From Candidatus Nomurabacteria bacterium RIFCSPLOWO2_01_FULL_41_12 (GTDB taxonomy: Bacteria > Patescibacteriota > Minisyncoccia > Phycocordibacterales > UBA9973): a DNA stretch of 5,407 nucleotides. Of this stretch, positions 1 through 5,103 are shown in pieces. The notes below the pieces were generated by a model. The model searched no databases, was not told the DNA's origin, and was given only the letters and a program-made list of their open reading frames with translations. Every line of letters starts with the position of its first letter. Within the stretch, counting starts at the first letter, position 1. The stretch covers positions 1 through 5,407 of the forward strand of contig MFUY01000019.1 of the NCBI GenBank assembly GCA_001787035.1. Reading direction: 5' to 3'. The position numbers were made by a program, and so were the translations under genes.

Positions 1-620
1 ATAAAGAAGTCCCCGCCTGCTCCCGACCCTTCGGGAGAGCGGGCAGGCTTAGTCTTAGTATCAACAACGCCAAGCAAAAAATTATCATTCACAAAATTAT
101 TGGCATTGTCTGGGGTAAAACTGCTTTTTATGAGTGAAGTAAACTGTCTCAAGCCCATTACTTTTTTATCAAAAGTCAGATAAATCCCCTCTACTCCCCC
201 TTCTTTGACCGTCGTATTGCCGACTTCATTTAAAACGGTCTGGGTTATTTCGTCTTTAGTAAAGCTTTTGACTTCAAAAAAAACACTCTTGTCGGTAAAA
301 ATGAGGGGTGTAAATTGCTTTTCTACCGGAACGGTAGAAACACTTTCATTGAAAAGAAAAAAAGATAAAGTAAATAGAGCAAAAAATACGAGCAATAAGC
401 TTACAAGCATATAAATCCTGTTCTTTTTTGATTCCGGAGAAAGATTTTTCTTTTCCCTCTCATGTTCCTCCTCTCCGTGAATTATTTTTTTTATCAATCC
501 TCCCCCGCTACTTTTAATTGCCTTCGCCATGTCTTCAGCATAAGTCTCCACGATTTTATGTTGCCCGCCTGCATCGTTATGCGAAGCATTGCGGGCAGGT
601 ATTTTTTCATCTTTTTCCAT
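1..620 (-). CDS. Single-pass membrane protein of unknown function, 3' end missing
   Basis: An open frame runs from the ATG at 618-620 leftwards off the window: 206 codons and no stop, so the C-terminus is missing. Residues 1-69 are hydrophilic and charged. Residues about 70-91 (MLVSLLLVFFALFTLSFFLF) are one strongly hydrophobic helix, preceded by KKNR, so the N-terminus is probably cytoplasmic and the rest outside. Residues 92-206 form a soluble domain with a segment KVMGLRQFTSLIKSSF and then NNFVNDNFLLGVVDT. I recall similar hypothetical proteins from Parcubacteria genomes but know no function. Two 12-residue stretches, PARNASHNDAGG (8-19) and PARSPEGSGAGG (192-203), are encoded by palindromic elements and look like insertions. 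There is no Shine-Dalgarno; a weak -10-like TAAGAT lies 6 nt before the ATG. The gene follows pnp in the same direction after a 100-nt gap filled by an inverted repeat. The frame is certain; the function is unknown. Confidence 0.85.
   Translation of the reverse strand, partial: MEKDEKIPARNASHNDAGGQHKIVETYAEDMAKAIKSSGGGLIKKIIHGEEEHEREKKNLSPESKKNRIYMLVSLLLVFFALFTLSFFLFNESVSTVPVEKQFTPLIFTDKSVFFEVKSFTKDEITQTVLNEVGNTTVKEGGVEGIYLTFDKKVMGLRQFTSLIKSSFTPDNANNFVNDNFLLGVVDTKTKPARSPEGSGAGGDFF
12..47 (-). repeat. 36-bp palindromic element, copy 2, in frame in the membrane protein gene
   Basis: On the coding (minus) strand this reads CCTGCCCGC, 18 nt, GCAGGCGGG. The 9-nt arms are complementary apart from one T-G wobble and one C-A mismatch. 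The 18-nt interior holds its own 6-bp stem, TCCCGA with TCGGGA, around a 4-nt loop. It fills codons 192-203 exactly (PARSPEGSGAGG). Arms, interior length and reading frame match the copy at 564-599, while the interior sequence differs. GC content is far above the surrounding gene. It resembles in principle the Rickettsia palindromic elements that insert in frame into proteins. Confidence 0.8.
320..340. repeat. 21-bp perfect palindrome with GAA/TTC centre inside the membrane protein gene
   Basis: TTTCTACCG (320-328) and CGGTAGAAA (332-340) are exact reverse complements around GAA (TTC on the coding strand). The segment encodes about residues 94-101 (VSTVPVEK), just after the transmembrane helix. 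A 9-bp perfect stem with a 3-nt loop is uncommon in coding sequence. The TTC loop also occurs in the inner stems at 579-589 and 2379-2391. It may be a remnant of a short element or may be chance. Confidence 0.5.
564..599 (-). repeat. 36-bp palindromic element, copy 1, in frame in the membrane protein gene
   Basis: Coding-strand arms CCTGCCCGC and GCAGGCGGG are identical to those of the copy at 12-47, again separated by exactly 18 nt. The interior contains a 4-bp stem ATGC/GCAT around a TTC loop. It corresponds exactly to codons 8-19 (PARNASHNDAGG). The frame matches the other copy, so both arms give PAR at the start and AGG at the end. The flanks MEKDEKI and QHKIVETYAEDMAKAI read as one hydrophilic N-terminus if the element is removed, which supports insertion, though no uninterrupted homologue is available here for comparison. 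Confidence 0.8.
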
Positions 621-630
621 TTTGTTATCT

Positions 631-723
631 TAAAATTTAGTTTTTGGTTTTTATGAATGGTCTGGCCGGGATAGGGACCCGGAGAACCGAGGACCTGAAT
701 AAAAATCTAAAAACTAAATTTTA
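631..723. repeat. Large inverted repeat with T-arm-like core between pnp and the next gene
   Basis: Perfect 15-bp arms: TAAAATTTAGTTTTT (631-645) and AAAAACTAAATTTTA (709-723). Inside them TTTTTAT (648-654) pairs with ATAAAAA (699-705), GGTC (659-662) with GACC (692-695), and CCGGG (666-670) with CCCGG (678-682) around a 7-nt loop. The right arm includes the pnp stop codon. The innermost 5-bp stem and 7-nt loop, read on the minus strand and followed by CCAGACCA, look like the T-arm and acceptor 3' strand of a tRNA. The loop (TCCCTAT) lacks the TTCRA consensus and no matching GGTCTGG acceptor 5' strand is present, so this is not a tRNA gene. It could protect the pnp mRNA 3' end, act as a processing or termination structure, or be a small mobile-element remnant. 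No clean U-tract follows, so a standard intrinsic terminator is not claimed. Confidence 0.7.
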
Positions 724-2868
724 TGATTTCTTAAAGAAATCTTTATCGGCTTCCTTAATTGACAAACCAATCCTTCCTCGTTCTTTATCAATATTTATGA
801 CCCGAACCGGTACAATCATACCTTCCTTTATTATATCGGAAACTCGCTCCACACGAAATGGCGCCAGCTCGGATATATGCACCATGCCATCAGTTGAGGA
901 ATTTAGCCTCACAAATGCGCCAAATTCAGCAACTTTTACAACTTCTCCTTTTAAAACATCGCCTACTGTAAACTCATGAGTTATTTCTTCCACTATAACC
1001 TTCGCGGCTTCGGCTGAACCATCTTTGCCTGTCAGATAGACCGTCCCATCATCTTCTATAGTGATTTCCGCTCCGGTCTTTTCTTTAATTTCTTTAATAG
1101 TTTTTCCTCCACCGCCAATTACTAAGCCAATCTGGTCCGGCTTGATTTTAATAATCAAAATCTTCGGAGCATTTGGAGAAATATCCGCCCTGGGAGCTCG
1201 AATTTCTTTTTCAATTCTGTCTATGATGGCTACTCGGGCAGTTTTCCCTTGCCTTAATGCTTCCCCTAATATTTTTATCGGCACACCTTCTACTTTTACA
1301 TCAAGCTGAATAGCGGTCACCCCTGCTCTTGTCCCCGCAACTTTAAAATCCATATCTCCATAATGATCTTCGGGTCCTTGGATATCGGTCAAAATTTTAT
1401 ATTTACCGTCTGATTCATACATGAGCCCCATAGCAATGCCGGCAACCGGCGCCTTGATTGGAACCCCCCCGTCCATGAGCGCAAGAGTGGAAGCGCAAAT
1501 TGATGCCTGGGAAGTAGAACCATTTGAAGCCATAGATTCAGAGACGATGCGCATAGTATATGGAAAGTCCGTTACACTCGGCAATACCATTGCGAGCGCT
1601 TTTTCAACCAGCGCGCCATGACCGATTTCCCGGCGATTGGTAAATCCTGCGCGGCCGACCTCTCCGGCCGAGTAAGGCGGAAAGTTATAATGATGCATAA
1701 ATCTTTTCTCAATTTTTAACTGCATGCCGTCCACCAAATGCCTGTCTTCCGGCCCGCCTAGGGTAAGCACGGAGAGCACGTGCGTCCCTCCGCGATAAAA
1801 AATCCCCGAACCGTGCAAGATAGAAGAGATGCCTCCGGCCTGCGCGTATAAATCACGCACTTCATCCATTTTTCTTCCGTCCGAACGCTTGTTTTCTTTT
1901 ATAGCTTTCTCGTGCAGTATGTCGTTTTCCGTATCGTCGAATAAATTGTCTTCCAAAGAAAAATCTTCCCTGTCTTTGTATTTTTCTTTTACCATTTCGT
2001 TCCAGACATTATGGAGCGCATCAATCTTCACTTTACCCGCGCCGGCAAAGATAGCTTCTTCCATCTTGGGTAAAATATTCTTTTTAAATAACGCCACCGA
2101 TTCCGGGGAAGTTTGCTCTTTTTCTATCACTCTTTTTTTCTTGCCTATCTGTTTTACTATTTCCTGTTGAAAATCTTCCAGTTTGGCAATCTCAGCGCTT
2201 GCTTGCTCTAGCGCCTCTTCCAATTCTGCCTCTACGGTTTGGTGAGCCGACGCTTCAATCATATTTATCTTGCCGTTTTTACCACAAACAGTCAGGTCAA
2301 ATTTATATCTGGAATCATCTTCCCTCAACTTCTGCGAAGGATTTATTGTTAGGACATCACTATCACCTGCCCCGTATGGAGCCGAAGGCTCTCGTTCGGG
2401 GTACTTACCGATACGCACGCAACCAATAGGCCCATTCCAGGGGATATCGGACACAGCGAGCGCAAGCGAAGCGGCATTGACCGCCAAAATAGTCGGGTCG
2501 TTGTCGTCAACAGAAATAACCGTCACGATTACCTGCACAGCATGGCGGATTGATTGGTCAAAGAGCGGGCGAAGCGTCCGGTCAATAACTCGACTGCCCA
2601 ATATGCCGTCTTCGGACGGTTTTCCTTCTCTCCTTGTAAAACGGGAACCCAGAATTTTCCCGGCCGCGTAAAATTTCTCCACATAATCCACCGTTAAATT
2701 GAAAAAACCTAGACCTTTTTGGCTATCTTTGGACATGCAAGCAGTTGCTAAGACTATACTCTCGCCGTATTTGAGCATTACCGAACCATGAGCTTGTTCC
2801 GCCAAGTCTGTAAAAATAGCTGTTAAAGTTTTTCCACCAATCTCCACACTATATTCTTTTTTTTGCAT
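721..2868 (-). CDS. pnp: Polyribonucleotide nucleotidyltransferase (PNPase)
   Basis: A cytoplasmic trimeric 3'-5' exoribonuclease that degrades RNA with phosphate to nucleoside diphosphates and can run in reverse. At 715 aa it is full length for the family. The order is: RNase PH domain 1 (about 1-150, with RRxxxPSE-type motif RREGKPSED at 79-87 and RTLRPLF at 97-103); helical linker (about 205-325, very charged); catalytic RNase PH domain 2 (about 327-555); KH domain (about 567-630, loop GGGG 585-588 in VIGGGGKTIKEI); S1 domain (about 634-705). Catalytic features are intact: SESMASNGSTSQAS at 443-456, LMDGGVPIKAPVAGIAMGL at 464-482, and D501 and D507 in EDHYGDMDF, matching the metal-binding aspartates of E. 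coli PNPase. The start MQKKEYSVEIGGKTL matches the usual N-terminus. Residues 156-167 (YPEREPSAPYGA) look like a palindromic-element insertion after IGK. No clear Shine-Dalgarno; GGGG lies in a hairpin just upstream. Confidence 0.98.
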   Translation of the reverse strand: MQKKEYSVEIGGKTLTAIFTDLAEQAHGSVMLKYGESIVLATACMSKDSQKGLGFFNLTVDYVEKFYAAGKILGSRFTRREGKPSEDGILGSRVIDRTLRPLFDQSIRHAVQVIVTVISVDDNDPTILAVNAASLALAVSDIPWNGPIGCVRIGKYPEREPSAPYGAGDSDVLTINPSQKLREDDSRYKFDLTVCGKNGKINMIEASAHQTVEAELEEALEQASAEIAKLEDFQQEIVKQIGKKKRVIEKEQTSPESVALFKKNILPKMEEAIFAGAGKVKIDALHNVWNEMVKEKYKDREDFSLEDNLFDDTENDILHEKAIKENKRSDGRKMDEVRDLYAQAGGISSILHGSGIFYRGGTHVLSVLTLGGPEDRHLVDGMQLKIEKRFMHHYNFPPYSAGEVGRAGFTNRREIGHGALVEKALAMVLPSVTDFPYTMRIVSESMASNGSTSQASICASTLALMDGGVPIKAPVAGIAMGLMYESDGKYKILTDIQGPEDHYGDMDFKVAGTRAGVTAIQLDVKVEGVPIKILGEALRQGKTARVAIIDRIEKEIRAPRADISPNAPKILIIKIKPDQIGLVIGGGGKTIKEIKEKTGAEITIEDDGTVYLTGKDGSAEAAKVIVEEITHEFTVGDVLKGEVVKVAEFGAFVRLNSSTDGMVHISELAPFRVERVSDIIKEGMIVPVRVINIDKERGRIGLSIKEADKDFFKKS
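2368..2403 (-). repeat. 36-bp palindromic segment in frame inside pnp
   Basis: CCCCG (2370-2374) pairs with CGGGG (2397-2401). An inner perfect stem GAGCC (2379-2383) with GGCTC (2387-2391) closes on a GAA loop (TTC on the coding strand). The 36 bp equals codons 156-167, YPEREPSAPYGA. Compared from memory with E. coli PNPase ([20 protein letters not shown]), this protein has GPIGCVRIGK, then these 12 residues, then GDSDVLTINPS, so the position matches an extra surface segment in RNase PH domain 1. Same size and in-frame behaviour as the two elements in the downstream gene, but different outer arms, so a related or separate family. Confidence 0.65.
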
Positions 2869-2873
2869 TTGAG

Positions 2874-2888
2874 CCCCGCTTAGCGAGG
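2874..2888 (-). promoter_or_regulatory. Small GC-rich hairpin over the pnp ribosome-binding region
   Basis: On the pnp mRNA strand CCTCGCT/AAGCGGGG folds into a 6-bp stem (one U-G wobble) with a 3-nt loop and ends 5 nt before the pnp ATG. The only possible Shine-Dalgarno, GGGG, lies in its 3' arm and would be hidden when folded. Control of translation is inferred; it could also be a fragment of a genome-wide palindromic repeat. Confidence 0.5.
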
Positions 2889-2901
2889 TAAATTCGTATC
2901 C

Positions 2902-2956
2902 AGACTACAGTGTTGTTTCATAACTTAACAATAAGCTGAAACACTACTTTGTGTCT
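2902..2956 (-). promoter_or_regulatory. Candidate pnp leader stem-loop
   Basis: Nested complementary segments: AGAC (2902-2905) with GTCT (2953-2956), AGTG (2909-2912) with CACT (2942-2945), TTTCA (2916-2920) with TGAAA (2937-2941), and CTTA (2924-2927) with TAAG (2932-2935) around a 4-nt loop, separated by small bulges. It lies in the probable pnp 5' leader. E. coli pnp has an RNase III-cut leader hairpin through which PNPase controls its own mRNA; a comparable role is inferred from position only. As DNA it could instead be an operator for either divergent gene. Confidence 0.45.
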
Positions 2957-2991
2957 AGACGCGAACCGATTAACTGGTAAAGTACTATGTC

Positions 2992-3020
2992 AGACTAGCA
3001 TTTTTAAGGAGAAAATACAA
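2992..3020 (-). promoter_or_regulatory. Possible pnp promoter
   Basis: On the minus strand TTGTAT (3020-3015) is followed after 17 nt by TAGTCT (2997-2992), preceded by TGC as in an extended -10. Each hexamer matches consensus at only 3 of 6 positions. The TGC-TA start resembles the stronger promoters of rpsO and the recombinase gene here. Transcription would begin near 2985, giving a leader of about 117 nt that includes both hairpins upstream of pnp. Confidence 0.35.
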
Positions 3021-3035
3021 TCAGTCCTTTGGCCC

Positions 3036-3064
3036 TTTAGTTTTTATAATTTGAAGCATATAAT
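3036..3064 (+). promoter_or_regulatory. Promoter region of the metalloprotease gene
   Basis: There are two perfect TATAAT hexamers, at 3045-3050 and 3059-3064. The first would start transcription near 3057, with an 8-nt leader before the ATG at 3065. The second, with TTTAGT (3036-3041) 17 bp upstream, would start at 3071, the A of the second in-frame ATG. Either gives a nearly leaderless mRNA. AAGGAG at 3006-3011 is too far upstream (about 53 nt) to serve this start. Confidence 0.55.
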
Positions 3065-4279
3065 ATGGCTATGGAAAAAATTCCATCCAGAAGACAGTTC
3101 CTAAAAGATGTAGGCAAGGGGTTAAAGCTGGGTGCTTTGGCGGGTGCTGGAGCAGCTCTCGGTATAGGATATGAGAAGACTAGACAGAACGAACGAAACA
3201 GGATTTACGAATCGGGCGACACCATAAAAACAGAGGTTGGGGATTTTAAAGTTGATGGCTGGCACTTGCAATATAATGAAGCAGAGGTTAAAAAAATAGC
3301 CAGGGTAAGTTTAAATAGTGAACAAGGTGGGCTTTCAAAAAATGTTTCAAGTCTGGCGCGGGGAATGCAAAACGTCGCACTTCCAGGTCAAGGAGTATGG
3401 ACATTAAAAATAGATATAGGCAATGAAACCTATGAATATAAAATTTTACCGCTGTACCACACTTACGAAAATCCTACTTCGCCCTTTTATGCGGAAGTGG
3501 AATTGTCAACCGAGAATTTACAAACCGCCAGGAGAATACAACAGGCCTTCGGCAACATTGTAAATGACCCAGTTTACGTTTATAAATCTTCTGAACATAA
3601 CGGATTTTACGTAGACGAAAAAAGAGTAGAAATATCTTCAGCAGTTGCACAGTCACCAACTTATGAGGGTCAGTTTGAATGCGTCCTGACTCACGAGTTA
3701 GCGCACGCGGTTGTATCTCGCATACGCCACGCTGTAGACCAAACGAACAATTTGGACTTGGCAAGGGTATTTGAAACTTTGGGCGGTTTTACCGGAGCCA
3801 GAAACTCCCTCTTGGAAGGCGAGAAGGGGCTTTTAGTGAACATTTTTGACGAATCTTCCTTCCAGAAAAATCAAAAGGTTATTGACGGTCATCCTTATGA
3901 CAACCATGACGAACTTTTTGCTTCCATACTGACGGTTTTGAGAATGCATCCTGAACAATTGGCCCAGAGGATTCAAGATTTGCTAAAGGAAAAAAATTCA
4001 ATGAAAGAAATTGCCATCTTAAACAACCTTAGAGCGAGAGAAGCTGTCAGACAAATCATTAGAATACTCACCCAGTTGCTTGAGGAAAATTCCCCTTTTG
4101 AATGGAAAGAGGGCGCTAACTTAGAAACTTATCGCGCTCAGAGAAAAGAATATAACGAAAAAATCAGGAAAAAATTGAAGTTAATAATTCCAAAAATAGA
4201 TGAGCTTGAAAAAGGCCTTAGATTGGACTCACTTCAGGACGAAATGTTGGCCATGTTTGAAAAAGCAGGTATAAGATAA
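3065..4279 (+). CDS. Predicted Tat-signal zinc metalloprotease-like protein
   Basis: 404 residues. The N-terminus has a textbook twin-arginine motif, SRRQFLK (8-14), then a small-residue hydrophobic stretch (about 18-36), suggesting export of a folded protein or an N-terminal anchor. HELAH at 210-214, in ECVLTHELAHAVVS, is an HExxH zinc site; E211 would be the catalytic base. NHDELFAS (280-287) resembles the downstream glutamate motif of gluzincin peptidases, making E283 a candidate third zinc ligand. The C-terminal 110 residues are charged and probably helical. The family is not recognised; an anthrax lethal factor-like or minigluzincin fold is a guess from the two motifs. ATG at 3065 is followed by a second at 3071, and promoter spacing slightly favours the second; both keep the Tat motif. 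The gene lies opposite to its neighbours, between rpsO-NYN and pnp, and ends 4 bp from the NYN stop. Confidence 0.75.
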   Translation: MAMEKIPSRRQFLKDVGKGLKLGALAGAGAALGIGYEKTRQNERNRIYESGDTIKTEVGDFKVDGWHLQYNEAEVKKIARVSLNSEQGGLSKNVSSLARGMQNVALPGQGVWTLKIDIGNETYEYKILPLYHTYENPTSPFYAEVELSTENLQTARRIQQAFGNIVNDPVYVYKSSEHNGFYVDEKRVEISSAVAQSPTYEGQFECVLTHELAHAVVSRIRHAVDQTNNLDLARVFETLGGFTGARNSLLEGEKGLLVNIFDESSFQKNQKVIDGHPYDNHDELFASILTVLRMHPEQLAQRIQDLLKEKNSMKEIAILNNLRAREAVRQIIRILTQLLEENSPFEWKEGANLETYRAQRKEYNEKIRKKLKLIIPKIDELEKGLRLDSLQDEMLAMFEKAGIR

Positions 4280-4283
4280 TTTT

Positions 4284-4796
4284 TTACCTCGCTCCAATCA
4301 AATACTTCCTAGGATTATCAGACAAGTCCACGAAATCATCTGCTGCTTCGCGAAGTTTACCGGAGGTTGATTTACCAAATGAAACAACTTCAACTTGTGT
4401 ACCAGTATGATGCTGGAGATATCTCACAAGTGGGATAAAATCTCCATCGCCTGAAACTATAACCACAGTATCCAAACGATTAGCCATTTTCATCACATCC
4501 ACCGTAAGACCCACATCCCAATCCCCCTTTTTTGTCCCACTAGAAAATACTTGTAAATCTTTTGTTTTAGTTTCAATGCCAAGCTTTTCTAGTGCTTCAA
4601 AAAAATTCTTTTCATCGCCTGCTTCAGTGGTGATGACATATGCCACCGCCCGCACCAGCTTTCTACCGGCAACTGCATCTTTTAAAACTGCGCCGAAATT
4701 TACCCGCGCTTTGTATAAATTGCGCGCGGAGTGATATAAATTTTGAGTGTCAATAAAGACGCCGACCCTTTGTTCTTTGTGTTTTATTACCGTCAT
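4284..4796 (-). CDS. NYN domain (LabA/DUF88-like) protein, putative ribonuclease
   Basis: 170 residues, essentially one NYN domain, a PIN-like fold with metal-dependent nuclease chemistry. Motifs: VFIDTQNLY (13-21) with D16; KKGDWDVGLTVDVM (89-102) with D94 and D100; VIVSGDGDFIPLV (112-124) with D117 and D119. These acidic residues fit a complete active site. The strand-helix pattern continues through VEVVSFG and ends near residue 160. No membrane or signal segment is seen, so it should be cytoplasmic. The start is 1 nt after the rpsO stop (TAACATG), with GGAG 10 nt upstream inside the last rpsO codons, indicating translation from the rpsO mRNA. An RNA processing or decay role is inferred from fold and context; the substrate is unknown. 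Confidence 0.9.
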   Translation of the reverse strand: MTVIKHKEQRVGVFIDTQNLYHSARNLYKARVNFGAVLKDAVAGRKLVRAVAYVITTEAGDEKNFFEALEKLGIETKTKDLQVFSSGTKKGDWDVGLTVDVMKMANRLDTVVIVSGDGDFIPLVRYLQHHTGTQVEVVSFGKSTSGKLREAADDFVDLSDNPRKYLIGAR

Positions 4797-4797
4797 G

Positions 4798-5061
4798 TTA
4801 AGCGAGCTCCATTTTCTTCATTAGCGCATTGTAACGGGGTTTGCTTGTTTTTTCCAAATATTTCAGATGAGTGCGTCGGTCAGCTACCATCTTGATGAGG
4901 CCCCGGCGAGAATGATTGTCTTTCTTGTGTTTCTTTAAATGCTTCGCCAATTCATCAATGGCGGCAGAAATGACAGCCACCTGCACCTCCGGAGAGCCCG
5001 TATCTTTCTCGTGAATTTGATTTTTCTTTATAATTGTCTGCTTTTTTTTAGTTGCTAACAT
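4798..5061 (-). CDS. rpsO: Small ribosomal subunit protein S15 (uS15)
   Basis: 87 residues, close to the usual 89. Hallmarks are intact: TGSPEVQVAVISAAIDELAKHL (21-42) and HKKDNHSRRGLIKMVADRR (45-63), the 16S rRNA-binding helices of S15, followed by YLEKTSKPRYNALMKKMEL. It binds the central domain of 16S rRNA early in 30S assembly. The ATG lies 7 nt after the -10 element, so the mRNA is predicted to be leaderless or nearly so. That leaves no room for the 5' leader pseudoknot by which E. coli S15 represses its own synthesis. The next gene (NYN) is coupled to its stop. In many bacteria pnp follows rpsO directly; here pnp starts about 1.9 kb further on. Confidence 0.98.
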   Translation of the reverse strand: MLATKKKQTIIKKNQIHEKDTGSPEVQVAVISAAIDELAKHLKKHKKDNHSRRGLIKMVADRRTHLKYLEKTSKPRYNALMKKMELA

Positions 5062-5068
5062 GAATTTT

Positions 5069-5097
5069 ATATTAGCATAAAAGGCTTAAAAACACAA
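5069..5097 (-). promoter_or_regulatory. rpsO promoter with extended -10
   Basis: On the minus strand TTGTGT (5097-5092), a 17-nt spacer, then TAATAT (5074-5069) preceded by TGC (5077-5075). The expected start point is about 5062, one base before the ATG, and no Shine-Dalgarno lies between. Good spacing and the extended -10 make this the best promoter in the window. Confidence 0.7.
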
Positions 5098-5103
5098 TCC
5101 CAA

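Noticed and set aside
205..656. Plus-strand frames at 205-414 and 462-656
   Set aside because: They are antisense to the minus-strand membrane protein frame, which is uninterrupted from 620 to the window edge and has a coherent transmembrane topology.
659..735. Possible tRNA gene on the minus strand ending in CCAGACCA
   Set aside because: Only a T-arm-like hairpin is present. The loop lacks the TTCRA consensus, and no acceptor 5' strand, D-arm or anticodon arm is found upstream, where pnp is coding.
725..741. 17-bp dyad GATTTCTT/AAGAAATC at the end of pnp as a terminator
   Set aside because: It is A+T-rich, lies in coding sequence (DFFKKS and stop region), leaves almost no loop and has no following U-tract distinct from the larger inverted repeat.
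644..979. Plus-strand open frame of 111 codons
   Set aside because: It is antisense to the conserved pnp S1 domain and starts in the inverted repeat; no domain features. Other long frames opposite pnp and within the protease gene are likewise shadows.
1662..1678. GGCCGACCTCTCCGGCC palindrome-like segment in pnp
   Set aside because: It encodes the conserved AGEVGRAG region of PNPase, so symmetry is explained by codon choice rather than insertion.
2901..2997. CAGACTA repeated at 2901-2907 and 2991-2997, exactly 90 bp apart
   Set aside because: A 7-bp match within 100 bp of A+T-rich intergenic DNA is likely by chance; no target-site duplication pattern or element ends accompany it.
3006..3011. 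AAGGAG as a ribosome-binding site
   Set aside because: No ATG, GTG or TTG start lies at a usable distance downstream, and the protease ATG is over 50 nt away.
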